Source of the DNA: Coptis chinensis
Lineage: Eukaryota; Streptophyta; Magnoliopsida; Ranunculales; Ranunculaceae
DNA: 64,000 nucleotides
Direction: 5' to 3'
NCBI GenBank assembly: GCA_015680905.1
Contig: CM027377.1
Span: forward strand, 39,704,501 to 39,768,500
The position numbers and the translations under genes are program-made. This document shows positions 23,073 through 34,696 of the stretch, one piece after another (position 1 is the stretch's first letter; each line of letters opens with the position of its first letter). The notes under the pieces are model-generated. The model was not told the DNA's origin and ran no database searches. It saw only the letters and a list, made by a program, of their open reading frames with translations.

Positions 23073-24811
23073 TTAGGTTGTGTTGGCGGGCACCTCTACA
23101 GTGGTAGGCTCTTCAGTTTCTATTTCGGTATCTAGTAAAATAGAAGGTGTAGGGGCTACTGGTGGGGTACCTATAGGCATAGTTACTTTGTTATCAACCA
23201 CTCTGCCAGAACGAAGAGTGGTGATGGCCTTTAGCTCACCTACATTTTCATATTCATTACTAGTATTATCGGTTATCTCAAAGGCTGTACTTGTTGTTTT
23301 AAGATTAGGTATTTCGTGACCTGGAAACACACCTTTGGGTTGGGCTTTATCTTGAGCCAACTGTTGGGTTAAATTATTAACATATTGTAGAAGCTGTTGG
23401 TTAGATTGAGCCATGGTTTGGAAAAGTTTTTGGCTCACTTGTATGAAGGTGTCAAGACGATCCGGTTGTGTGGGCGTAGTAGTCACGGGTGGTGTGACTG
23501 GAACTATTTCACGTGAATTATTTATGGGTGGATTTTGATATTTATTATTTACCGGAACGATACCTCTATTAGCATTATAATTATTATAACTACCTTGACT
23601 TTGTGCTTGACCTTGTCGAGGTTGCACTTGGTTGTTATAATTATTAAAATTACCCTGCCCATGTCCTTGTCGTGGTGGAGCTTGGTTAAAACCTTGTGTT
23701 GGCCTAACATATTGATTATTGTACACTGGAGGTGTGACGTGTTGGTTATTTCTCCAACCGAAGTTGGGATTTTGTCTCCAAGGGGCGTTAGGTTCACTAT
23801 TAATGGAACAAGCCTGTTCATAGGCAATAGGACAGTGTGAGTCGGGATGCTCAGGGCTCCAACAGAAACTACATGGATTTGAATTTACATTCATGACGGG
23901 GATTGGCTTTTGTTAAACAGAAATGGCCTCTACCTTTTTAGTGAGTGATTCGATTAGAGTTTTAAGCTCGGGATCGTGTTTAATTTCAAACATATCGGCG
24001 GCCTTAACTGTATTTAATGAACTAGCGGAGCGGTGGATATCATCATTACCCCCCCAGTTGTTATTTCGCTTAGTTTGATCCTCTAAAAATTTATAAGCCT
24101 CCGAGGCTCCTTTACTTAAGAAACTACCCCCATTCATTATGTCTAGGACTTCTTTATGGTGGTGTAGAAGTCCTTTGAAAAAGGCACGAACTAACGTGTC
24201 TTTCGCTAAATTATGATGTGGACACTCTATAAGGAGATCGGTGAAACGATTCCAAGCCTCTGAAAATGATTCATGAGGATTTTGTTGAAAGAAATGAATC
24301 TTGGAAAGCATCTCATCCGTCTTTAGGGGTAGGTAAAAATGTTCCATAAACAATTTGAACAAGTTTAGCCCACGAGTCCACGTAATTAGGCATTTGGGCT
24401 GTTAACCAAAGACGCCGCCTTATCGGCTAAGGTGAAAGGAATACCCGAAGTTTAATTTGTTCCGCACCAACCATAGGATGGTGGAATGTTGTTAGGACTT
24501 GTTCAATCCCTACGATGTAGCCGATAAGGTTTTTCATGGTCTAATCCATGAAAAACAGGTAACAAATTAAAAATATTTTGGGGATTCGAAATCCCCAATC
24601 GGTCCGCTAGAACGATGTAAGATTTGGGGCTATCGCTCAAGGCTTTTGTAGAAGTCGAGAGAGGAGTCTCTTCTTCATCGGGCATTGTGTCAGGTGATGT
24701 GTGTGAAATAGTAGCTAGAGGTGTAGTGGGTGGTATACTAGATAGACTTGTTTGTTGACGTTGTTGTGTAATTATGTTCTGTGTTTTTGTTCGGCCTGAC
24801 CTTAATCTCAT
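23073..24811 (-). pseudogene. gag: gag of nested Athila-like element
   Basis: Gag builds the particle and binds RNA. On - the frame opens at 24811 (MRLRSGRTKTQN), passes the block KSYIVLADRLGISNPQNIF, is broken near 24500 and reopens at 24362-23913 with the gag core SEAWNRFTDLLIECPHHNL and AFFKGLLHHHKEVLDIMNGG. A further frame (23894-23073) carries the CCHC knuckle CSFCWSPEHPDSHC and a Gln/Asn-rich stretch with repeated RQGQ(A/G)Q. A linker rich in Pro/Thr leads to the protease. At least two frameshifts are needed to read it through. The motif set matches Athila gag. Confidence 0.8.
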
Positions 24812-25311
24812 ACAAGGCTAAAACCAAATTTAGCTAAACACATCAACACTCCAAAAAATTCTGATATACTAGTATAAACCTCTAACAGGAGATGCGAAGT
24901 GTGGAAGAAAGGAATACCTGATTGCATCCTTGCTTCGCTTATGAATAGCGTCTTGTTTACGCGTGTTCAGTGTATATAACAAGTTAGAACACTAAAAAAC
25001 TTGAAAAATCAAAGTTTGAATCAAAACTGTAGAATTCCGGAAAAATTAGCAAAGGGCTGGTGCGGCTCATAGAAGTATGGTCGCTCGGGTAATTTTCAAA
25101 TTACAGTGTTTTTAGGGGCGGTCGCTCCACATGGGGCTGGTCGCTCGATGTTCAAAGCTATAGGGTAGCAGAGTGCTTCGGTGTGTAATTCTCATTGAAA
25201 TTTTCAACGATGAAACGGAAAGCCACAATATGAATCAAACACGGGTGGGTGGGTGAAATGGGACTTTTAATAAAAGTACTTACACTACGAAAACAATGCG
25301 AAAGTGCAACT

Positions 25312-25329
25312 AAGATGGCAGCGGCGCCA
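25312..25329 (-). other. Primer binding site of nested element
   Basis: On - TGGCGCCGCTGCC starts two bases after the 5' LTR. It is close to the TGGCGCCGTTGCC site usual in Athila-type elements (one base differs), commonly assigned to tRNA-Asp. Confidence 0.7.
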
Positions 25330-25331
25330 TT

Positions 25332-26872
25332 TGATAATACGTAAAATTGAATAGTTTTACCTACGAAATAAAGCGATGAAACTCTATACGAAAGTAAAAC
25401 TACACACTATTTTATTATGCCTATATTATCAAAGAATTCTACTCTCAATCCTATGAGATATAGTGGAGTAGAGTGATTCGTTCCACTCCTAGTCCTTCCG
25501 CATGGTAATATTTTCTAAGTATAAATAATCTACTTTAAATCTAATGAGAGATTTACGAAAAGGCAACTAGACTACGATGCAACTACCCACAAGATGCACT
25601 AGTCGACTATCAGAACAAATATGGGAATGCTACGTTGATTCGATGATAAGGAGTTAGAGGGGGATTGATTCCACCTTAACTCGACTTAATCCTATTAACG
25701 ACGAATCGTCATAATCCGAATTGAATCGCCAGCGAGAACAATTGGTTCTTCCTAATCCCTAATTACACATGGCATTCCTACCAATTCAAAACTAGCATGT
25801 GAACGATTAAACCCATTCTCATGGTGAACTAATCGTTTCTAGAGTGGAAAGGAAATTACGGCGATTCTAACGATAGTGGAATCAAGCTTTCATCAAGGCT
25901 TCTCAACCCCTCTAATGGAGGTTTAGCGAGAATCATTACTTAATCATTTCTAATTAAATTTAAACTAAACATGATATAAAGAATTGAAATTTACTAATCT
26001 AAATTAAACAATAATTAAAATCTAATTAATAACTAAGAATTGAATAACAAGTAATAAATTAATCAGATCTAACACAAATGTAAATGACAAGAATCAAAAT
26101 TTAACAACTAGCTATTTTATTAATCAAACTAATTAAGAGTAATGATTCTAATAGTTTAATTAAAAACAAGAATTGGATTTGAAATTAAACTTAATTAAAA
26201 TAATTAAATCTAGATCTAGAAACTATTCTAATGGCTACTTTCTATTCTAAACTCCTTTATTTTCTAACCTAAAAATCCACTATTCTCCACTAAAAAATCT
26301 ACCATTAACAAAGAGCTAAGCTTTGGTTTTTATACTTTCAGATCCAAAAATCGTGCATGGGCTTGGAGCCATGTTTTGGGCCAGAGAATCAGGCCCAAAA
26401 CCCAATTCTTTCAGTCCAAAAAGGCCTCTTCAGCTGCAGTTGGCTTCAACAGACTTTTCGTCCACTTTTGCTCCTCTAATTGGGTCAAGGCTTGGACCAT
26501 TAGAAAGCTCTTTCCGAGCTGGTCGTTTTGACATAAGGTAGGCCCCATTCTGAGGTCTGAGTCCAAAGATATGGCCTTCGGAAGTTCTGCTGACTTTGTG
26601 TGCTGTTTCTGCCCACGTCGACTTTTTAGCTTTTGACCGGGCTTTAGAAAGGCTTTGTCTTCTTGAATTTTGGCCTTTAATCACGGAACTCCTTAGTAAC
26701 CGACCTTTGCTCCTTTATCTCGCTAAAGTGGCACATTTCTGCACATAATGGACTTTGAAGCCTGAAATGCATAAAAACACGTAATCAGTGTTAACTCTTA
26801 ATTATTACTCACATAATTGGTCTAATAGTATGACTATTACAGGGTTAAAACTACGGTTTTGGGCTCTTATCA
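25332..26872 (-). repeat. 5' LTR of nested Athila-related element
   Basis: 1541 bp, paired with 14239-15784. On - it starts TGATAAGAGCCC and ends TATTATCA. The adjacent primer site on - shows this is the 5' LTR. Confidence 0.9.
26325..26334 (-). promoter_or_regulatory. TATA box in nested element 5' LTR
   Basis: TATAAAAACC on -, conserved at the same place in all four LTR copies of the family (15238-15247 on -, 58921-58930 on +, and TATAAAAAC at 63192 on +). It is the likely promoter core. Confidence 0.6.
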
Positions 26873-27360
26873 AAGATGCGTTGGTCATCACAGTAGCAAT
26901 GGGCAATTACATGGTGAAGAGGGTGTTGATAGATTGTGGCAGTGCAGTGGACTTGTTGTTTAAAGGAGCGTTGGAAGAAATGGGGATTGATCATAGGCAG
27001 TTGAGGCCTCCGCGAACTAATTTATACGGGTTCAATGGGAGCATGACGGAGCCTATGGGAGAACTCTTGATGCCTGTAACCACAGGTCCAGTGATAGTAT
27101 TTGCACGGTTTATGGTGGTAGATTCTTCTTCTCAGTACAATGCAATTTTATAGGGAGGCGGTGGATTCACGAGATGAAGGTCGTCCCGTCAACATACTAT
27201 CAAGTGATACGGTTCCCCACCCCAATGGGTATGTATGAGGTTCGTGGAGATCAAGTGACGGCCAAGAACAGTCACAGGGGTATAGTGAAACGGTTGATCC
27301 GCGGTCCGGAAGAAAAGAACTGGAACCCGAGGAAGCAGCAGGCATAGCAATTACAGTGCG
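26873..27360 (+). pseudogene. Aspartic protease of Tat-like element
   Basis: The pol region resumes immediately after the nested insertion. The frame from 26876 carries VLIDCGSAVDLLF, the usual DxGS active site of plant Ty3/gypsy proteases, then LYGFNGSMTEPMGEL and the end block YNAIL. A stop follows at about 27151, and the remainder (PVN...RFPTPMG-like words in other frames) is shifted. This protease would cleave the gag-pol polyprotein. It is inactive as it stands because the ORF is cut and separated from gag by 12.6 kb. Confidence 0.8.
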
Positions 27361-27365
27361 CTACA

Positions 27366-28293
27366 ATGGAGGAAAAGGGGGAGGCAACTGCAGGTCCGAA
27401 GATACTGGACGAGATTGAAGTAGTTAATATTGGAGGGGAGGATAAGAGTTTCACCACAGTAGGATCTAGCTTATCGGAGGAATGCAAAAGTAAATTAATA
27501 CAATTCTTGTTAGAAAACAAAGACGTGTTTGCATGGTCAATTGAGGAGGTTATGGGATTGGATCTGGAGTTCGCGTGTCATCGGCTACACATGAAAGAGG
27601 ATGCAAAACCAGTGAGGCAGAGGATGCGGACCATTAGACCAAAGTATGCAGAGGGCATTCGCGAGGAGTTTGCATGGTTGAAAGGAGCCGGAATAATACG
27701 AGAAGTGGAGTTCACAGATTGGCTATCGAATGTGGTAACAGTACCTAAAAAGAATGGCAAGGTTCGTATGTGCGTCAATTTTACAGATGTGAATGTCGAG
27801 TGAGTGTCTGAAGGATAGCTATCCCATGCTGTGGGTAGATGAGTTGGTGGATAGGACAGCAGGATACAAAATATTCTCATTCATGGATGCCTCCATGGGG
27901 TATAACCAGGTCGCGATGTATGGACCGGATCAGGAGAAGACAGCCGTTGTGGTAGAAGGTGGCACGTACTGCTATACAAGGATGTCGTTTGGGCTGAAGA
28001 ATGTCGGAGCCACTTTTCAATGGTTGGGAGAGAAAATGTTCGAGAACAAGATCCAAAAGGGAATTGAAGTATATATAGATGATATGGTTGAAAAAAGCAT
28101 GTCGGAGGAGGAGCATTTAGAAGGCTTGAGGGAGACATTCGGGATACTGCGAAAGTACAATTTAAAGTTGAATCCAGAGAAATGCACCTTCGGAGTGACC
28201 ACGTGGAAATTCTTGGGATACATTGTTACTCATCGGGGAATAGAGGCTAATCCCGAACATATAAGAGCTTTGATAGAGATGCTTTCTCCGTAG
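27366..28293 (+). pseudogene. Reverse transcriptase of Tat-like element
   Basis: RT copies element RNA into DNA. Blocks in order: VRQRMRTIRPKYAEGIREE, WLSNVVTVPKKNGKVRMCVN, a frameshift at about 27795, then DSYPM, FMDASMGYNQVAM with the first catalytic Asp, RMSFGLKNVGATFQ, and VYIDDMVEKS with the YxDD motif, followed by FGILRKYNLKLNPEKCTFGV. A TAG stop at 28291 separates it from the RNase H part. The catalytic Asps are present, so the damage is a frameshift and a stop, not active-site loss. Confidence 0.85.
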
Positions 28294-28305
28294 AATGTCA
28301 AAGAG

Positions 28306-28923
28306 GTGCAGCGGCTTGCGGGCAGGGTAGCGGCTTTGAATAGGTTCATTTCCAAGTCATCTGATAAATGTAGACCATTGTATCGGCTATTGAGAAGCAC
28401 CCCTGATTTCTCGTGGACAGCGGAATGCGAGGAGGCATTTCAAGAGTTGAAGAGGTACTTGGGCAAAGCTCCATTACTGTCTCGACCAGAACAGGGGGAG
28501 AGATTGTACTTATACTTGGGGGCTACCGAGTATGCAGTTAGTTCAGTGTTTGTCCGTCTAGTCAACAGGGTGGAGAAGCCGGTGTATTTTCAAAGCAAAA
28601 CATTATTGGACGCGGAGACGCGGTATAGTAGAATTGAAAGGTATGCCTTGTCATTGATCTTCTCAGCTTTAAAGCTGAAGCCTTACTTCGAGTCACACTC
28701 AGTAGTGATGGTGACAAACTTGCCACTCAAACAAGCATTAAGGATAGAAAAGTCAGGGAGAATGTTGAAATGGGTCGTGATGCTTAGTGCGTACGAGATA
28801 CAATATCAAGTAAAGACAGCGAAGAAGGCGCAGTGGGAGTTTCTAGCGGAGTTCCCGCGAAGGATCCCACTTAGGGAGAAGATATGGTCATGGAACCGGA
28901 GGGGGACGGGGAGCCCGACTTAC
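28306..28923 (+). pseudogene. First RNase H domain of Tat-like element
   Basis: This continues RT with the connection block VKEVQRLAGRVAALNRFIS and the RNase H-like block RLYLYLGATEYAVSSVF, KPVYFQSKTLLDAETRYSRI and YFESHSVVMVTNLPL. In Ty3/gypsy elements this domain removes the RNA strand of the hybrid. In the Tat lineage it is often degenerate because a second RNase H follows. It is open over about 206 codons and ends at a stop near 28924. Confidence 0.75.
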
Positions 28924-28953
28924 TAGACCCTTGGGATAATAAGAATGGATGGT

Positions 28954-29325
28954 GAATGTTCACAGATGGATCTGCCACTGACGCATGCAGCGGCTTAGGA
29001 GTTGTGTTGGTTACGCCCGATAATAACAAAATAGAACAGACGTATCCAGTAATGAAGCCGAGTATGAGGCGGTGATAGCTGGATTGAGAATGACCGAGGA
29101 TTTGGGAGCAAAGGAACTGACTGTGTATTCAGACCCAAATCTAGTGGTGTGTCAGACTAATGGAGGGGTCGCAGCTTGATGTCCGCGAATGGCTAAGTAT
29201 TTAAAGGTGGTGCATGAAAGGTCCAGCAAATTTGAGAAGCTTCAGTTTGTACATCTGGGTCGGGGTGAGAATAGGCATGCGGATGCCCTGGCGTACGTGG
29301 TTGCAGCCATACCTGGGTCAGAAGA
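28954..29325 (+). pseudogene. Second (archaeal-type) RNase H of Tat-like element
   Basis: The segment MFTDGSATDACSGLGVVLV, then (frameshifted near 29049) EAEYEAVIAGLRMTEDLGAKEL and VYSDPNLVVCQTNG, then FVHLGRGENRHADALA, has the D-E-D-D layout of an RNase H1 of archaeal type. Plant Tat-lineage elements are known to carry such an extra domain between RNase H and integrase. The key residues TDGS, AEYE, SD and HADAL can be seen. A frameshift and a TGA after VAA break it. It confirms the Tat assignment. Confidence 0.75.
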
Positions 29326-29329
29326 AAGA

Positions 29330-30643
29330 ACGATATGTGTAGGAAGACTGGAGAAGCCAAGCACTGAGGAGTTAGTGGAGGTGTGCCAGGTTATGGAAGA
29401 AGAGGGGGGATGGATGGATCCCATTAGACATTTCTTGGAAGGAAATGAGGTGACAGACAAGAAAGAAAAAAGAAGATTGGAACAGGTGTCTCAGAGATAT
29501 GTTTTGTTGGAAGGGGAATTGTACCGGAAGAACTTCAATGGGCCCTTGTTGAAATGCCTAGGGCCACGACTAGCGTCAGAGGTACTAGCAGAACTGCATG
29601 AAGGGGATTATGGGAGCCATTCCACGGGAAGGACTACTGCACACCAACACTTGACTCAGGGCTACTTTTGGCCCTATATGAAGAAGGATGCGGTGGAATT
29701 CGCTAAGAAATGTGATAAGTGCCAAAGATTTTCACAGTTGATCTTCGCCCCGGCGGAACCCCTGCATAACGTCTCAAGTCCGTGGCCTTTTGCTATGTGG
29801 GCGATGGATATCGCGGGACCATTGCCCATGGCTAGCGGCAAAAGGAGGTACATGTTGGCAGCCACGGACTACTTCACTAAATGGATAGAAGTCGTCCCTT
29901 TGCAATAGGTAAAAGAGACGCAAGTGATTAAGTTTTTATGGGAGAATATCATATGTCGGTTTGGGCTGTCGTATGCCATCATTGCGGACAATGGGACACA
30001 GTACACGGGATTTAAGGTGGCGGCATTTCTGCAGGCGTACAAGGTGAAACAAGGGTTCTCAGCCCCCTACAACCCCGAGGGTAACGGACAGGCTAAATCT
30101 TCCAACAAAATGATACTGAACAACCTGAAGAGAAAGTTGGAAGATAAGAAAGGAGCGTGGGCCAATGAGTTGAACCATGTTCTTTGGGCTTATCGAACCA
30201 CACCACGGACAACCACTAAGGAGACCCCCTTGGCCTTAGCATACGGCGTCGAGGCCGAGATTCCTTCAGAAATGGTGGCGACTACTATGAGAACCAAGGC
30301 TGTGGAGGAGGGATCGAATTGGCACATCTTGGCAGGGGACTTGAATTTGGCAAAGGAAAAAAGAGACTCAACTCGCATTCGGTTGGAAGAGTTTCACAGG
30401 AGGTTACACAGGCAGTATAACGGGTGGGTCAAGCCGTGGCAGTTCAAGATAGGAGAGTGGGTGCTCCACCGAGTGACTCCGAGCACGAAGGAAGAAAGGG
30501 ATGGGAAGTTGGTCCCAAACTGGGAGGGGCCTTACGCCGTGGTGGAAGTAGGAGGGTCTAGTACTTATAAGCTACAAACAATGAAGGGCAAGCTAATAGA
30601 AAAGCCTTGGAATGTAAGAATGTTGAAAAAAATTTACAACTGA
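29330..30643 (+). pseudogene. Integrase of Tat-like element
   Basis: Integrase inserts the DNA copy. The HHCC zinc domain is visible as H...GDYGSHSTGRTTAHQHL...KKCDKCQ. The catalytic core has MWAMDIAGPLP (first Asp), then one in-frame TAG at 29906, then AIIADNGTQY (second Asp) and YNPEGNGQAKSSNKMIL. The residue that should be the catalytic Glu, 35 residues after the second Asp, is Lys (AAA instead of a GAA-type codon). The C-terminal part (KIGEWVLHRV, NWEGPYAVVEV) ends at 30643. Apart from the stop and the E-to-K change the ORF is well preserved. No chromodomain follows. Confidence 0.85.
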
Positions 30644-30789
30644 ATGTCCTAAGGTTACAAAGCAATATAAGGAAAGTCTAGAGCAGAGGACTAGAGCTGT
30701 TTGTAAATGTATAAAACCACAGCACTTTTTTGAAAAGAAATACGTTTACTATGTATGATGTCTTAATGAGAATGGGAACTGCAGACCAG

Positions 30790-32040
30790 AGATATGAGGG
30801 ACACAAGGGGCAATAAGAGTGACCCCGGCAAGCTTCAACACTACTCGGGGGAGAGGCAGCAGAAGGGATGAGCCCTTCGCTGACACTAAGGATGGAGAGA
30901 GCCAGGAACAAGGAGAGTTGTTCCAACAGGATTGAGAACCTGATCGAGCCCGTGGAGTGGGATGAACCCTCCGCAGATCAGAGATGCAAGAGACACATGG
31001 GGCAAGGAGAGTGGCCCCAGCGGGTACCAACCTTATCGGAGGGAAAGGCAGCGGAGGGGATGAGCCCTTCACTGACAATAGGGATGGAGAGAGCTCGGGA
31101 ACAAGGAGAGTTGTTCCAATATGAATGAGAACCTGATCAAACCCGCAGAGTGGGATGAGCCCTCCACGGATCAGAGATGCAAGAAACACATGGGGCAAGG
31201 ATAGTGGCCCCAACGAGCACCAACCCTTATCGGAGGGAGAGGCAGCGGAGGGGATGAGCCCTTTACTGACACTATAGATGGTGTGAGCCTGGAACAAGAG
31301 GAGTTGATCCAACAGGCTTGAGGGCCTGATCGAGCCCGCTGAATGGGATAAGCCCTTCGTGGATCATAGATGCAAGAGACACATGGGGCAAGGAGGGTGG
31401 CCCTAGCAGGCTTCAATGCTAAACAAAGAGAGAGGCACAGCGGAGGGGATGAACCCTTCGCTGACACTAGGGATAGAGAGAGCCTGGAACAAGAAGAGTT
31501 GTTCCAACGGGCTTGAAAGCCTGATTGAAGCCGCAGAGTGGGATGAGCCCTCCGCGAATCAGAGATGCACAGCGGAGGAGATGAGCCCTTCGCTGACACT
31601 AGGGATGGAGAAAGCCTAGAACAAGAGGAGTTGTTCCAACGGGCTTGAGAGCCTGATCGAGCTCGTGGAGTGGGATGAGCCCTTCATGGATCAAAGATGT
31701 ACAGTGGAAGGGATGAGCCCTTCGCTGACACTAGGGATGGAAAGAGCCTAGAACAAGAGGAGTTGTTCCAACGGGCTTGAGAGCCTGATCGAGCCCGTGG
31801 AGTGGGATGAGCCCTCCACGGATCATGGAGGCAAGAAACACATGGGGCAAGGAAAGTGGCCCCAGCAGGCTTCAACGCTTAACAGAAAGAGAGGCAGTGG
31901 AGGGAGTGAGCCCTTCGCTGACACTAGAGATGGAGTGAGCCTGGAGCACGAGGAGTTGTTCCAGCAGGCTTGAGAGCCGGATTGAGCCAGCAGAGTAGGA
32001 TGAGCCCTCCGTGGTTTAGAGACGCAAGAGATATAAGGGG
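30790..32040. repeat. 194-bp tandem repeats with 132-bp variants in the 3' region
   Basis: The marker GATGAGCCCTTCGCTGACAC, with small changes, recurs at 30867, 31059, 31253, 31448, 31580, 31712 and 31905. Steps are 192, 194, 195, 132, 132 and 193 bases. The short units lack a 62-bp block containing CACATGGGGCAAGGA. The array lies between integrase and the antisense gene. Open frames through it on both strands are repeat by-products. Confidence 0.85.
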
Positions 32041-32363
32041 CAAAGAAGTTGGCCTACATCTGACTGCACCACATGATCGGGCACGCCGCACAACTCAGTA
32101 GAGACAGCGAAGTGCCCTAATAAGATGAGGAAAGCTTCGGGGATGAAAATTTGAGCAGTGCGCTAAGGAGCGGGCAAAGGAATGACCAAAGATAGTGGAT
32201 TTATGTATAGAGATACTTTGCAAATCAAACAAGTAGATAAACCAAGAAGATAAAAAGATAGCGTGCAGGGTAAGCATAATCAAACATCAAAATCATTCAA
32301 CATAGGAGAAGCAAATCGCGAGTTAATAACCAGTTTTTACTACAAAGAGACCTAGGGCATTCC

Positions 32364-34696
32364 CTAGTTGGACTCATCAACAATCATCTCCTCGATAGTT
32401 ACTTCAGTAGTTGCAGTGGTGGGTTCCTTAGGGACAGCCACAGTGGAGGTATTTTCGCCTATCACAGAGCTCTCGGGAGCGACAGTAGGGGCCAAGGCTC
32501 CTTCTACGACGGCTTTGGGGGAGTCGATCATTGGGGTGACAGGTCTTTCAGGAAGAAGGCAGCCTTCCTGTGTGAGTCGTTCAAGCTCTTCCTGGATCTT
32601 CCTGGCCACCCTCTTGTCAGCCAGGGCCTTAAAGCGGTCGCGAAGAACCATCATGTCAGATTGATGCTGCTCCAGTAGCTTGGGGGTAGCATCCTTATGG
32701 GCCTAGTTGAGGGCGTCCATGGACTGCTGGTGCTGAAGGGTGAAGGCGTCCAAATCGAGATGGTGTTGGTGGAGGAGCGCTTCTCTTTGACGGCTCAGGC
32801 GCTCATTGACCGTATCCATGTACCGTTGGTGAGATGACTCCGCAGACGTAAGTTCATCATGTGCCTTGACTTTGGCCAAATTGGCAGCTGCCAGATCAGA
32901 TTGAAGGCCGGCATAGGCAACCCTTAAGCCAGTGGGGCCGTTAAGTTCTTGCTCCAAGGCTGTCACCTTCATCTTGCCGCTGAACAGGTCGTGGATCATA
33001 AAAGAGATGTCCAGGTTCACCTGGGATAAAAAAGGAAGATGGATAAAAGAGAGAGAGAAGGAGAGAGAGAGAGAGAGCGAGTGAGAAAGTTGTACCCTTT
33101 CCCAGTTAGTGTACAACGAGGTGCAGTGTTGCTCGAACGACCCCCCATCCACATAGGCTATGTCCTTAGGCAAGTGAGCATTATAGAACAAGGAGGAGGC
33201 CACGACAGCATTGTCTAGAGCGGAGTCCGCCATGCTTACCATACAGTTGCACACCTTGAAGATAGGACGGAAGTCCTCTGCAGTGGCAAGTTCGGAGGAA
33301 GGGGCGGTAGGTGGAACCGGTTCTTTGCCCTGCCGGCATGTGCGGGGCGAGGAGACAACAGTGTGAAGGGGTGAAGAGGTCAAGGCTTGTTCTGTGGAGG
33401 CGGAGTCCTGCTGAGTGTTGTGGGCAGGCTCTTCAGATGCAGTAGTCCGCTACCTCTTGGAGGGAGGCTGGTCAACAAGAGCTTGAACTCCGCTGGAGGG
33501 AACTTCCATCACCTCATCTTCATCAGATTCACTATCAAACAACTTTTGCTTATGAACATCCATGTCAGTGGAAGGGGAGGGAGGAGAAGTATATTGATCG
33601 TCCCAGGCGGAGATGGAGCGGTATGATGGGATGGGTTCTGGTGCCAAGGAGAGGGGTGGATCAGAAGATTCAAGGGGTGCGAGGGAGTGAGAGGAAGTTC
33701 AGAGAGGCTGACAGCGTGAAGTGTGGGGGCGGGGCCTAGGCCTTGGAGGTGGAGAGGATCGGGGCTTCCGCTCTTTAGGAGGGGGAGGACGGTAAAAGGG
33801 TGCAGATAGACCGCTGATATGCTGCAAGTCGGGGATGGGCAGTAATGGAGTCGCGATAGTGGGATGGATACCTAGCTTATCAGCCTGGGCAGAACCTAGG
33901 TCGTGTAGTCTTTGGAAAACAGGGCAAGTGATATGAGCGTAAATTTAGAATTTGGAGTCCAGTCGCCAACCTGCAAACAAGAGAGACTGTGGATTAGTGG
34001 ATAACTTGAATAGCGCAACAGGGAAGGTGGAAAGATCTAGGATACTCACCACTGGTGATGAAGGCGAGATGGTTAAGTGTTAAGTCAGAAGGAAGGTCCG
34101 CGGATAGAAAGTTGCCCGATACATATAGCGGGTAATGATGCCACACCTTGTCGGAAGTGGTGACACGGAGGAGGAATGTTTGTTTCATAGGATGTACGCA
34201 GAAGGACTGGTACCCGACGCCTACATCTTTAGTACTCTTCTTGAGGTAGTATTGAGAGAAGATGTCACGGCTACTTATCTTGGGTTCACTAGTTTTGTTA
34301 TATGAATTCGCGGCATACATAATCTGCCAAAAATTACCAATGCCTTGGCAGGGGGGAATGTTGAAATGGTTACACACCTCGACATCAAGACGAGTGAGGG
34401 GAAGCCGTAGACAAGCAATGATTTGGCCTACAGTAACAACAAGATACCCCGGGCGGCGGGAAACCAAGTTAGGGTAGTGGGTGACGGAGGGCACGTGCTC
34501 CAATTCTATGTTGGCTGGGATCCCATAGGCAGCCATAATAGCGACCAAATTAGGTCTACAATATCTATATGGGAATGGTAGTAGAGTGCCCTAGCGGCCA
34601 GAGGTAGAGGGGGGCTGCAACAGGATCAAGAGGGGGGGGAGACGCTACCTCAGTAGAATGAGAAGAGGATGAGGCACTGGAACGGGGGCCCGACAT
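32364..34696 (-). pseudogene. Antisense gene of Tat-like element (aORF)
   Basis: It lies on the strand opposite to gag-pol, between integrase and the 3' LTR, as known for several Tat-lineage elements. It starts at 34696 (MSGPRSSASSSSHS). Exon 1 includes AAYGIPANIELEHVP, CLRLPLTRLDVEVCNHFNIP and IGNFWQIMYA, resembling the domain annotated in plants as putative gypsy-type transposon (Transposase_28). GT-AG introns are visible at 34049-33971 and 33095-33021, the latter CT-rich. The middle is Pro/Ser-rich with an acidic patch SESDEDEVMEV. The last exon is a coiled coil (MKVTALEQELNG onward) ending at 32364. A frameshift near 34565 and stops near 33950, 33710, 33450 and 32705 break it. Function in the family is unknown. 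Confidence 0.75.

Larger units (their letters stand above)
14239..26872 (-). mobile_element. Athila-related non-autonomous LTR element nested in the Tat-like element
   Basis: The ends are TGATAATA and CTTATCA. The 5-bp target duplication is AAGAC (14234-14238) / AAGAT (26873-26877), one base diverged. LTRs are about 1.54 kb. Read on -, the order is 5' LTR, primer site, gag with CCHC, protease, then no reverse transcriptase, RNase H or integrase, but two further ORF modules (20535-19364 and 18540-17582), internal polypurine-like tracts, a conserved 3' region, polypurine tract and 3' LTR. Gag, protease and 3' region place it near Athila. Movement would need enzymes supplied from elsewhere. Confidence 0.85.

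Noticed and set aside
30749-31875. Long frames on both strands in the 194-bp repeats
   Set aside because: The same peptide repeats with the DNA period, frames end at unit variants, and no family is matched.
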